A stretch of 64,000 bases of DNA from Pholis gunnellus (Eukaryota > Chordata > Actinopteri > Perciformes > Pholidae), in the NCBI GenBank assembly GCA_910591455.2, contig OU342818.1, positions 18,935,321 to 18,999,320 on the forward strand, given 5' to 3'. How positions within the stretch are numbered: the stretch's first letter is position 1; every line of letters begins with the position of its first letter. The translations under genes and the position numbers were made by a program. Below are positions 10,380-22,400 of this stretch, one piece after another. The notes under the pieces are model-generated. The model did no database searches. It had not been told where the DNA came from and worked only from the letters and a program-made list of their open reading frames with translations.

Positions 10380-12690
10380 ACATTTAACAACAACACATAC
10401 CCACAGGGCATGATGAGAATGGTAAAGAGACTCACTTCCTTCATCAAGCCCTCATCACCCAATGAAACAAAGTTGAAGGTTCAACAAAACACAGCCACTT
10501 GGATGCACACAAACATGATCTAAGAGAACATTACGACACAGTGATTGCTGTGGGACTGGAGACCATCCCTGCTCTCTCCAGTCCAGTGGGGGACGGCGAG
10601 ATATCGGAGGAAGCTCACCTCCTCCTCCTCCACCAACACACTGCGGGACATCACATCCAAGGTCCCGCAAACGGAGGAAGCTCATCTCATCTCGCACTCC
10701 CGCCTCTCCTCCACCTGTCACTTCCCCTCGTGCCTCCTCTACCCCTACCACACAACCTACCCACCGAGAACTCTGTACCTCCGGAAATGACGCGGGGGAG
10801 CCCGACATGGTGACTCTGCCTCTGGCCCAGCTACCCAAGTGAAAGCCCAGACGGAGGGTAAAAGTGGAAATTCATGCACTCACACAGAAACAAGTGGACC
10901 GTCTTGCTGGCTGCACGTGGTGGTTCCTCCGTTGGCTCCCCCGTGCCTCCCCCCCTCCTCACACACAGATGGAGCACACACCCACACTCAGTAATGTTGC
11001 TCTCCCATGTAGTAACTCTCCATCTACAGCTACATCAAACCAGCAGCAGAGGGAGCCAGAGCTGTGTGTCGTCGAGCCCGCTGACACAAAAACGATCCCT
11101 GAGGTGGATAATGAAACCATGATGATGATGATGAAGGGAGAAATGAAAAGCGATACGCTGACTTCACCCCCAACACCTGAGTTATCACCTCAAACTCCAG
11201 CAGGGGCTCGGCGGGACCACCTGGCTCCTCAGGACGCCCGAAACCACACGCCCACCCTCGCACATTCAGACAATTGGAACCTGTCCCGTATCCCAACATT
11301 CAGACACCCACACATTCAGATCGACCATTACCCTGGAGCCACCTTTCATCACATCACTGCAATATTTAAGAAACTGTCTGTCAGAACATACACCCGCCAC
11401 GCATCAGCCAAATCACCTTTCCTAACTCCACCAGTTACATCCCAATCATAAACTTCTCAAATACACTGGATCAGAGGAAACAAATTACTCACATCTTACT
11501 CAACACAACTATTTCTGCCAAATATAACTTCTAACCGGAGATTAACCCACTTCTCTTTCAGGTCTACCCCAAAGACTCCATCCACTGGACCACCGAGATG
11601 ATGTTCAGATACTGGAAACAACAACTAAACGTGTAACTGGGGAGGAATGTAATCGTACAGCTCCCCACACCTCCAACATAACCAACCTCTGCTCCACCTT
11701 CTCCCTCACACCCGCACAGCTGGAGATGCTGGAAAAAAGACTCACCTTTATCCCCACACCTAAACCCCCCCCCCCCCTATAAACATTACACATAGTTTAT
11801 ACCATAATAAATGCAAAACAAGTACAATCTCTGGACAGTCCTGATGAGCCCAGGCCTCGCCTCTTCTACCTCCTCAAAGTCCACAAGCCTCAAGCCTGAG
11901 ACGGTCCCCTCCGTCCCATCGTTACTGACTGTAACTCAGAAACGGAATATATTGATCATTTCTTCAACCCACTTTCCAAACTTCACCCCAGTTATCTCAA
12001 AGACACATAAAATAAACCTTCAGGGACCCGGTCACACCTTCGTCTTCTACAGAGACCAACTTTACACCAATATAGAAACACCACTCGGCCTTGCAGCCAT
12101 TCAAAACATCTTAAATAAACACCCAGACCCAGACCAGACCAGACAAAGAAATTCTACAGCTACTCCACATCACACTCACCAGAAAGGACAAACACTATCT
12201 CCAGCTGTGCGGGTGTGCAATGGACTGGAAATACTCCCCATCGTATGCTGACATCTACCTGGCCCTTTGGGAGGAAACGGCTTTCACCAAAACCAGCCAT
12301 AAACCCCTCCTGTATTTCCGGTACCTGGACCACATCTTCGGCCTAGAACAGGACTTGCACACGTTTCTGGATGTGGGCTGCTACCGACTCTACGTGAGGG
12401 AGACGAAGAACGAGTTAAACCTAAGAATCGAGCTGCACATTTACATGATCAACAGTGGTAACGGTACGAGCGCCCTGTACACACATTGTAAACTCCACGG
12501 CTCACACAACGTACACAGAGCAACAGACATTGGAGTACGGCGAGCAGCGGAGAGGAAATGGATACACAGACTGAAGACGGTTTCAATGGAAAATATTAAC
12601 CAGCTTTTTAATAATAAACCAATTCCTAGTCTCCATGGTCCCACTCCCACAGGTCCTTTGTCTTTTATATGTCTCTTTTTCCATCTCCAC
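10380..12690 (+). pseudogene. Penelope-like retroelement remnant including reverse transcriptase
   Basis: Open pieces in several frames follow the order of a Penelope-type polymerase. About 11690-11765 has a SLTPAQLEMLEKRLTFIPTP-like block. About 11850-11990 has FYLLKVHKP, RPIVTDCNSETEYIDHFF and NPLSKLHPSYLKDT. About 12060-12130 has LYTNIETPLGLAAIQNIL and NKHPDPD. 12220-12370 has DWKYSPSYADIYLALWE and YFRYLDHIFG, the last being the catalytic YLDD motif with the second Asp changed to His. Frameshifts and in-frame stops are frequent, so it is dead. 10380-11600 is Pro/Thr/Ser-rich and probably its N-terminal region; the 195-codon frame at 10864 falls there. Confidence 0.6.
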
Positions 12691-12931
12691 TAGGCATCCC
12701 TCTACCGTGGTAGACATATGAATGTTTTCATATTAATATTTTTTTTCAAAGAATTATTCGAAATTATTTTACTAACTATGTATTGTGTTTGACTAACCTT
12801 GTGCGTTTATATACTTTGTTTTTTCTATATACACATTTGCATGTTTTGAACAAATTTTTCTTCTTCTATAATTACTTCAGATCCACACGGTGTAGGGGTC
12901 ACATATTTAATCATGGTTATCAGTTAAACAC

Positions 12932-13225
12932 AGTGGCGGGCCGTGCAGTCATAATTTCTTCCATATCTTTCAATTTGAACTCTTACTTCTCCGACTAAGC
13001 TCTGATGGCTACCGTAAGTTTCATTTTCCAATAGTCACGTGCTCGCCCACTGACCAATCACAGCGCACGCTGCACCTCACCGCAGCGCTGCACCTGGAAA
13101 CTGAGCTGCGTGTTAATGCTGACGTACTTGTAGGCCAGCTAGAAGGCTCTGGCACGTCAAAGAATACGCCCAACATGTCAAACTAAAGATCTGATTGGTT
13201 GAAGACGATGACAATCAACAAGTTA
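12932..13225 (+). mobile_element. Partial copy of the GGGCCGT hAT-like repeat
   Basis: Starts with an intact CAGTGGCGGGCCGTGCAG end, then GATATGGAAGAAATTATG on the complement as in the copy at 7260. The block GTTAATGCTGACGTACTTGT, CAACATGTCAAACTAAAGAT and GATTGGTTGAAGACGATGAC is shared with 27460-27560. It is cut off near 13225, so only one end remains. Confidence 0.7.
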
Positions 13226-13559
13226 TTTTTAAACGAATGCTCCCCTCGTGACTTTACCAAGAAAGCCACGTCTCCAACCCAACCCTCGATCAAGTGAATG
13301 TACGGACAGACAAGGACCCAGTACTTTCTCAGGTAAGGTAATTGGTACACAGAGGCTGGTTATCAGAACTAACGGGTGGAATTTGCCCCTTATGTAGTGA
13401 GAAAACATAACTAAGTATCCAGAATGGAAACCTCTGCACCCTACTATGCCTCCAGCAAGCAGAGAGAACGCTACAAACCTTTAAAAGAATGATGGACAAC
13501 AGGTCTATCCCCGGCAGAGCCGCTTCTCGGGAGGAAGTGGATTTGATCCACCCGTACCT

Positions 13560-13970
13560 AAACATGAAGGTTCAGGAAAAACAAGGAAGACAAATAAGAG
13601 ATCATGACAAAAAGGCAAAGGGACGCTGGTTCAAACCAGGAGACTGGACTGACCCCCAACTTTAGTCTTGGACTCAAGTGGATCCCGGGAATCCCGGAGT
13701 CAGTGACAGGACCCGTGTCATACAAAGTGATGTACGGTGATAGGAGAGTAGTGTGGAGTCAGGCCTCCACAGAGGCTGAGACATGGCTGGGCCTTGAGTC
13801 TCTGGTGCTGGTGACAAGTAGGAGGAGCCAGCAGCCACAGAAGCTGAGGAAATATCAGAGACAGGTCAAGTGAGGAGACAGTCAAAAAGGGGAAACTAAG
13901 TTACTCAGTTACTTAGACATCCAGCAGGGGGAGGAATGTTTATGGAATGCTACTCCACACAAGTCCACTA
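13560..13970 (+). pseudogene. Ty3/Gypsy retroelement 3' end: integrase C-terminus, purine tract and LTR start
   Basis: From 13565 the frame reads MKVQEKQGRQIRDHDKKAKG then RWFKPGDW; from about 13670, in another frame, LKWIPGIPESVTGPVSYKVM then YGDRRVVW. This is the integrase C-terminal domain (GPKWxPGxIxxxTGPxSYxV) of Gypsy elements, with a frame change between. A polypurine tract CAGCAGGGGGAGGAA ends at 13936, and TGTTTATGG at 13937 would be the start of the 3' LTR. The LTR end is not apparent. The rest of pol is missing. Confidence 0.65.
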
Positions 13971-15799
13971 GGTGGCACTGTGTGATTGCTAATGTTACAA
14001 GTTTCTTCACTTGGGAAAGGAAACAGTTCATGCTGTGTAGATTACATTTTAAATAAAAAACAAGTCACAATAATGGCAAATAGTTTTTGCAGTTTGTATC
14101 ACCTGACACTTGAATAATTATTAAAGCGTAAGATTATTCATCCTCCTGCACTCTAGTCAATCAGATCTGACGACAGCATTTATATAATCATTGCATGTAA
14201 AAAAAAAAAGTTAGTTTATGTTCTTGTAAGATTAGATGATATGGAATTGTGTGTGCCTCTCACAGTACTCACAGTATACAGGATAAAAGAACAGTTATAT
14301 AGCATTTACAATATGAACGAAAAACATTCATATTGTAAATACTACATGAATACTAAGAAATAAGAGTTAAGAACCGTGGATTGAGTTTGATGTCTATGAT
14401 AATAGTCTTGTGACAGTGATCAGTCTCTTCAGAGATAACTTAAGTTGAAGGGACTATTGTTAATGTAAACATGATATGAATGGTTAAAAAGAGCTCAGAC
14501 ACAACTGTATTCTTGGCATAATTACTGTGCCAAGTTATTGAAAACGTTTACAGAGGAGCAAAAGAAACATTACAAACGTGTAAGCGGTGTGCATTGCCCA
14601 GGACAGGAGGGCTCTACAGCGGAGGATTAATATAAACCGGCCTGAACATCGTTGGTACCCATCCACTGAGCCTCAGTGATGTGATGAGATGCGACGCTGC
14701 ACTGAGCCCTCACGATACCAAGAGACAATACCCACCGTGCTGCCATAGCACCAGATGGCCTATTCTACTTATGGCTTCATCAGCCCTTTAAAATAGTTGA
14801 TGTTCTGATGGGGACTGGCCAAAAGCTATTCACATTAATCATCCTGTTGTAAACATGTCAATTAAAATATTTGTTCACTCCAAATGATGTCAAATTGAAA
14901 TCTCTAACTATATACAACTCATAATACACGGACATGAAACATACTTTATGTGTGTATAGTTGTTTAGGTGTATATATATATATATATATATTTTTCTTTT
15001 TTCAGAAAGATGAAACATGAAGTTGAACTTTTGTAATAAAAAGCCTAATATAAAATCATTTTATGAGAAAAAGTGTAGAGCATTCATCACTTTTACACAA
15101 GAGATATTAAAATCTATATCAGAACAAATTCAAAACTAACTTTGAAGCACAAACAAAGTAAGTAAGAGGGCAATGTTTGGATTGGATGCTAGTGTGGTGT
15201 CAGTGTGAGGCAGAAGCAGTCAGAGACTACTGTTCCTTAGATTACAGCCATCCAATGATGTTCTATACAATAAAGTATCATTCTGTCACTGCTTTCTGTT
15301 TCTGTTCCTCTGCAAAGCACTTTGTGCTCACTGAGAAGTGTTTCATACACCAAATTGATCATTATGATTATAAGCATATACCCTAGACAGGTTTAGCCGA
15401 CTGGAAGAGCTCGTTATGAAGCTCTGGTGGTGCAGGCTTGTTTATTGTCAGGGTCCAGGTAGAAGCTGCAGTGTCCTTCACATGTCTCATTATCTCTTTA
15501 ACTATATGTTTCCAGGAGTGGCAGAAGGCTGTGAAGAAGCGTTGCATTGATTGTATTGTATTGTAATTGTGACAATTAAAAAAATAATGATAATCCTGAC
15601 CAATTCTCTAATTCTGCTGCCAATGTGTGACAGGTTAAATGCAGAGTAGTTATCCATTCCCATCACGCCCTGCGGTCCAGAGAGAAGCCATCTTGGGTCC
15701 CATGCAGCATATCTTATCTCGTCTCTTCACAGCTAGTCGTGCGTTGCATTTTAGTTTTTTTATGCATTGCTTTGGATTTAAAAAAAAATCATAATGAAG
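13971..15799. other. Upstream flank without recognised gene
   Basis: Contains a (TA)n tract at 14971-14991. A GC-richer segment at 14600-14790 (CCACTGAGCCTCAGTG and GCACTGAGCCCTCACGATACC) stands out from AT-rich surroundings and can pair partly with itself. It has no coding frame; a conserved non-coding element 1.6-1.8 kb upstream of the start codon is possible. Confidence 0.4.
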
Positions 15800-16382
15800 T
15801 TGCCGTGCAGCTCTTGACGCGAAATGACCGGTGGAGCCCCGAAAATGCGCAGCTCCTCAGACGTGCTGGTGTTGCATGACGGCTCTCTCTCGCTCTCTCT
15901 CTCTCGCTCTCTCCCCCCCCCCCTCTCCCTCCCTCCCTCGCTACCGGCGTGCTAAAGGTGACCGGGGAGCCGCGCCGCGCTCACTGCTCATTATTTAATG
16001 TGTTCACATTGCGCGGCAGCGGGAGGCGGATGGAAAGCTTTGCCGCAGATCTGCTCCGGACCCTTCCGCGTCTTCTGGAGGAGACTGGTCTGTGTATCGA
16101 CGTCTAGGCTGCTCTCAGGATGTATGTGCCGCCGCACACACCAGCATCCACTCTCACAGACACAGTGAGCTCCCCGCACCTATAGGCTGCTTTTTCTTCT
16201 TCTTTTTTTCACCGCAGCGCTACATTTTCATCCACATTTTGTCGTTTTGTCTCACCTTGCCAGTGACGCTTGGACGTTTATTACAAAACGACGCGCATGC
16301 GTTTGCACTTGGAATAATTTTGCAGCCTAAGTTGCATCCCGGAGACTTTGTGTCAAAGTCGTTGGCAGGATCAGAGTTGGTG
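15800..16382 (+). promoter_or_regulatory. GC-rich promoter and 5' leader of the receptor gene
   Basis: This stretch is clearly richer in GC and CpG than its AT-rich surroundings, for example around 15961-16090 and 16290-16310. The GC-rich zone runs on over exons 1-3 to about 16900, as a CpG-island promoter would. A CT/C-rich tract lies at 15886-15942. I see no convincing TATA box and cannot place the start site; the leader must run into 16383. The reading frame of the initiator ATG stays open upstream to 16092. Confidence 0.6.
15886..15942. repeat. CT/C-rich tract in the promoter region
   Basis: Interrupted CTCTCT runs followed by a run of ten or more C and (CCCT)n, inside the presumed promoter. 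Confidence 0.85.
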
Positions 16383-16462
16383 ATGTGGACTACTCTGGAG
16401 CGCGGATGCTGGGGGCTCTACTGCCTGTCCCTGTGGGCGTCCGTAGTCCGCGGGGCGCAAAG
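16383..16462 (+). CDS. gabrb: gabrb exon 1: signal peptide
   Basis: 80 bp coding, 26 codons plus two bases, ending AG before gtgaga. It encodes MWTTLERGCWG and then a hydrophobic stretch ending near VVRGAQ, a typical signal peptide. I chose the ATG at 16383 because MWT is the family start, the signal sequence follows at once, and subtracting 25 puts all three sequons at their known mature positions 8, 80 and 149. The frame is open back to another ATG at 16092, but that extension has low-complexity, untranslated-leader character and would bury the signal peptide. Confidence 0.9.
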
Positions 16463-19400
16463 GTGAGATCTGATATATACTGTCATGTGTAGGTTTATTA
16501 TATCAGACGGGCCCCCGTAACATTGCCTTATTTCTGTCACCAGAGCCAACGAACCTAGCAACATGTCATTTGTGAAAGCCACGGTGGACAAGATGCTGAA
16601 GGGCTATGACATCCGTCTGCGGCCTGATTTTGGAGGTAACAGCCCCCCCACACCCCCCCGTGTCCTCTGCGTTCATGTGACTAACATTCAGCTGTGGAGC
16701 CCCGTGCTTACACTCTACTGTCATGTTCTCAATAGGCGCCCCTGTGGATGTTGGCATGAGGATAGACATCTCCAGCATCGACATGGTGTCCGAAGTCAAC
16801 ATGGTGAGTTCCCCTCCACGTTCTCCCCGCAGTAGACCGGCGCCACGTGACACATGTCGGCCGGCTTTCTATCTGCCGCAAACGGATAGAGACGGAGACA
16901 GAGACGCTCGAGTCCGGTTCGCCTCTGTACTCAGTGCAGCAGCACCCACACACTACACACACACCTACACGCACACACTTTTCCGCAATGTGTCAAAGCC
17001 AATTCGTATGCATCAAGTACTTCCCCGCGGTGTCACAACCGAGAGAGACAGAAAGAGAGAGAGTGAGAGAGAAACAGAGGGAGAGAAACAGGGAAAGAGA
17101 GAGGCAGAGAAAGAGAGAGACAGGGTGAGAGACAAAGAGAGAGAGAGGGTGAGAGAGAGAGAGGGTGAGAGACAGAGAGAGAGAGAGAGACAAAGAGAGA
17201 GAGAGGGTGAGAGAGAGAGAGGGTGAGAGACAGAGAGAGAGAGAGAGACAGAGTGCGAGAGAGAGGCTTCAGTGGCTTCACACACATCCATGACAGTCCG
17301 GTGAGGAGACCTCCTATCGGCGGGGAAACGGAAACGAGGCTTTAAACTTGAAACAAGTCAGCCGTCTGTGTGCACATTCTGTCCGTTTCTTGGCCTCAGT
17401 GCAGTGATTATATAACGGCTGTCAGTGAGTCAACAGGAGGCACAGAAAAGCAGTGTCGGCAAAATATGATTTGACCCCTTAATACAGGGTACACTGCAGC
17501 GCCCAGTGTTATACAGCAGAGCCAAGTGAGAGGTCCATGAGACCGTGTGTGCTGCAGGGATTAGGACATTGACACGTCGCATGCTGATAATATAGCCTAC
17601 TTACTTCGGAAACAATTCTCATTGTTTTACTAAAACAGCTGGGCAGCCACCAAGTCTAGTTTTGCAAAGTTTGATAGGTTTTGGTTGAACATTTTCACCT
17701 AAATGTCTACATGAACCCTTTTAGATTAGGTCCTCGGTCATATTGTGCATCTATAACAATAGGTAGCTCCGTATGGGCAACATTCTAAGCCCGCCGTTAG
17801 CGATCCAATCAAAGGCCAAGGAACTGATTTTCAAACCCTCTTCCAACTGTACACCGTTCAGTTATTGCGTTTCAAAGTACACAAGCTAAAAGACGCTCTA
17901 ACTTCCATTTCACCGGTTGTCCCATATAGACGCAGTAGAACGGTGGTCCCTGTAGTAGTATTTGTTGTTGTCGTCTATGTCAAATGTGGTGTCACATCTG
18001 CAAGAACAATCACGATGAACAATGTTTCAGTTCCTGATAGTATGTGGAACTTCGATTCAGAAACAGGTCCTGGGAAGTGGCCAAATAAAGTGCAGGGACT
18101 CATCCTCAAAGTGGGAGCAGAGCCATGTTTGGTTACAGGTCATTGACTTGCGGGGTGTATTTGCTTTCTTACAACTCACATTCAGCTTTTGAATAACTGT
18201 TATGGTGTAGGAGTAATTCCATTTTCTTTCAAAGCCTGAGACTGCAATGTGTCATTTTGTCTGCGAGCTGCTGGTTATTTTTATGGCTTTACCTGTACTA
18301 TAAATGCTGCTGTAGCAAAAAAATGTCCCCTTGCTATCTATCTACAACAACAGTTTGTCAAATATTTTAGTGCCACCTACAGGCGAAATTGTATCAACTT
18401 CTACAGACTTGATGAGCATCCCCATGTGTACAACTTTGCTGAATTTGGTTACCATGGAATATTACATTAAAGACATATGGAGGTTAATAATAAGTAAGGC
18501 AAGTCTTTTTTATCTAAAAAAAAAAACAGAATTGGGAAAAATATCTGGTTTTGATGTTGCTTTGGCGCCACCTGCTAGCTCAACAGAATTGATAATCTAC
18601 CAAGAATAATAAAGTGAAAGTGAAACAGCACCCGCATGATTATGAGACAGCCCTGCTATGCACTGAGCCAGCATGTCATGATGTGATCAGCAAGAAAGAC
18701 TTTTAACTGCATTGCAAATACGGGCTATTATATTAGAGAGCGCTGGAGATGCATTGAATGATGGCGCATGAGAAACATCTAGATTAACTTTGTTTATAGG
18801 AGCCGTGTTCTGAGGAACATTGCCAAGAGCCAATATCAAACGCTGAACCATGTAATCTAACAAGGAGAGATGAACGTTACCAGGGCGTAACCCCAGAGCC
18901 AGCAGGGGGTCCCTGGAAGACAGAGAACAAAGTCACATTTGGTTGAGGAAAAAGTGATTTGTTTGAAATGTTACTTAGAAGCAGTGATAATTCAGAAGCA
19001 CCACTGAAGTGGACATTTTTCAATTCTTTTTGTGTCACCTAGGTTAGACTTGGTTACCATGGAATATTATATTATTAATAGTAATACAAAAAGATATGTC
19101 AGTTCATAATAAGTAAGGTGATGTAAGTTTAAAAAAATCTTTTTCTTTTTAAGACAACAGAATTGAAGAAATGTCAGGTTTCATGTTTTATCTTTGCTTT
19201 AGCACCACCTGGGATACCGCTGAACACAGTGGGAGTAAGTAGCAGAAATGTTGAAGCAGTAGTAGTTGTATTAAAAGCTGCAGTAGTATGAGAAGTAGTA
19301 GCCAAAGACAGGAATTGAACCAGTGATCATTGGTTCGCCAATATAAATGGCCAAATTTGCCATTATAAATATGAACACAAAGAAAAATCTTATAAAATCA

Positions 19401-22400
19401 CTTAAACATTTTATGAAGTATTATGAAAAGTAAAAGCTATAGATAGCTTTAGATAGATGCCTGAAAAAAGGCTGCGGTTAACACAAGCTAAAGAGATTTG
19501 CATGTTTTGTTCTACGACAGTAAATAAAAGGCTTAAAATTAAGATTTTATGCCTCTTAAAAATGGCGGTTGACAGAAAATTGCGAAATGAGACTACAGGT
19601 TGTTCGTAGCCCATAATGATAGCTTTTGACCTATGGCAGTGGTGTTCGTTTATGAACAACGTATCTTGTTATTCCGATTGTAAGACAACCACTCTACCTC
19701 TAAGCCACAAATCTTTGGCTTTTTGTTGAGGGAACCGGGGCAATGCTAACTTGTGGGTTGGCCTACAGAAATCATTATTCCTCCAGAACTCTATACAAAA
19801 AACAATACCTCTGGTTCTATTTTTTATCGCTCATTTGTTACCAGTGTTAATAATTTATAGATATACATATATATATATATATATCTATATATATAGATAT
19901 ATATATATTAGTGCTGGGCAAGTTAACGCATTATTATCGCGTTAACGCATAATTAACGGCGACAATTATTTTGTCGCGTGTTAATGCAGTTTTTTTATTA
20001 TTATTAAGCGGACATTTTTAACACCAGAACCGGCCGGCTGACCTGCCGTCAGCGAACGGTGTGCAGCTGTCACTTCCGTCTTTTCCTGTTTCCTTCACCT
20101 ACATTCCCCTGGGTCCTAAGTCCCTCCATGTACAGCTTCTTATCACCCTCTATGTACCAACGTACATTTATTACAAATACCACACATATTACACAGTAAT
20201 CAGCGTTGCATAGTGTCTGACCTAAATAGCAAAAATAGCAATTTTTTTTTTATTTTTTTATTTTTTAAAGTGTTTTTGTTTGGAATATATATAGTAAGCA
20301 TTTCATTTAGTTATCGCTACTGAGAATTTATCAAACATAAAAACATGACGTAGATAGGTTTGCAGTTTTCATGGTGTACATTTCAAATTGCATCTCTTAC
20401 ACACATGAAAATAAAGTTATGAACACCGGCTGAATATCTATTATCAGAATCATTACAACTGTATTTTAACTGCTACTGTGTAAAGAGAATACTGCTGTTA
20501 AAAAGCACCATATTTGTTTAAAGTCTTTGCAAACCAAATGTTATTGCACTTTTGTTCATATAGCAGTACTTTTAAAATAAAAGTGCGCAATACACTACTT
20601 TTGAATTCATTATTGAACTTTCCGCATAACAATGCGATTAATCGCGATTACAAATTGTAATCGTTGCCCAGCACTAATATTAATATATATATATATATAC
20701 TGTATATACATATCCTCCACTGGATATCACACTATGTTACTGTTGAGGGCAACTATCATTAGCATTATTTTGTAAATGGTCAATCAAATTAGATTAGATT
20801 GTAATGTGTAAACGGCCCGCTTCAGAACCGGTTGTCCCAAAAAAAGCTCTACTTATTTGAAAAACTCAATTACCATTAGATCGCGACAGATGATCTTGAA
20901 GTGTCAGGATAGATATTAACAAATACTACATTAAGTTAATGCTGCTATGCTTTGTGCGTAATTAATTTGGAGACACACATCCACTCTAAGTTCTCAGAAA
21001 GTCCCCAAACTCGTGCAGTTTTAGTGATTTGTTGTGTTGGGGGAACTTAATACACTTTGTGAAAGACTATCAATATCAAATTCTTAATTATTTGCACCTT
21101 CTTTTCATTTAGCCATTGAATGTAATATGTTATGTTTCCTTTTTTTAATGTAAAAAAACTGTTGTAACAATTTCCTGTGTGTTTCCCAGCTTGTTATTGC
21201 ATGTTACTCAATGTATTTCATGTTCCTAGTGTTTCTTTTGTGTACCTCTCCCTTTCCATCAGTTCATTCTACAGGAGGACTACCATGGTACAGTAAATTG
21301 GGATGGGCTCTAGCTCGCTCATAGCTACCACCACTTCACTGGCGCAGTAATAGGGGAGACAACAATAATTTTTGCCTCCCCCACTTTCAGGTGTAATAGT
21401 GCTAAAGTTGTCTAAGCCAGGTATAACGGTCATTGCACTACACCTATTTTCACAAGAGGTGTTTGACTAATGGGTGCGTCCTTAAAGTAGCTGATCGCCA
21501 CATGTTTCTGTTATTCATCTGTCCCCTTTTATCAAATGCTAGCAGTAGATTCTAATTGAGTACTTTTTTTGCTTCTGTACTTTTATTTGAGCACAATTTA
21601 TGGATACTCTACCCACCTGTGAGAATATGATATGAGGCTGGAAAGTTTGGCAAAAGAGTGGAATTAGAGGAATGCTAGTGAAGAGTTTAAAATGGAAAGG
21701 GTTCATCATCTGGGAGCATGAGTGATGTCAGTTTGTTTCATGGCAAGCCGCACTGATAATTCTTGATTCCAAGTAGAAATTGTAGCACTAGTTTTATAGT
21801 GGCTTAACGGTAAAAGCGAAGGATTACTGAAAGAATTTCATTCAAATGCAGCCATTTATTTCATGTTATTCAATGGGGGGAAATAGTTGACAGTAGCACT
21901 AGATCAAAGCTTGAGGGACCATTAGAATGATTAGGATTCATTCTCTGGGGACCACAAGTATTCATACCAGTTTTCATGGCTTTCTTGTTCTGGACCAAAG
22001 CGTTACATCAAAGGATGGACCAACTTAGCCATCCAGCCTTAGTCATCAGACATGCTGTGCTGTCAGATGCAAGGGCAGCTGGTGAGTTAATGCGACAGTG
22101 ATGCGACACAAGGTTTTGCTGTACGTTGCCGAAGTCCGGCTCCTTCTCTCAGCATGTCGACTGATTGGCTGTGGCAACGTTTCTGCCCAAGTGACGCACT
22201 GCTCTCGATGCAAAAAGGACACAGCATGCATTCATGTCTAGATAAACATGATATTTGTCTTGTGGATGTCAAACACTGGCTATCCCAGCGTCACAGGCAA
22301 ATACAAGGGCTTCTCAACAGAATCAAAGAGAGTTTTATTGCCATGTATATTTGCACATACTATACAATTGTTCTGGTGCAGAACAAAATATACAGCACAA

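Noticed and set aside
10455..10838. 127-codon minus-strand frame, Gly-rich
   Set aside because: Antisense of the Penelope-like remnant's low-complexity N-terminal region; no recognisable domain.
10864..11451. 195-codon frame as an independent gene
   Set aside because: Pro/Thr-rich, lies between Penelope-like segments in the same orientation and has no start context or known domain. Treated as part of that element.
17013..17291. Several open frames rich in Leu-Ser (minus) and Arg-Glu (plus)
   Set aside because: They are translations of the GA-rich tract and have no composition or motif beyond the simple repeat.
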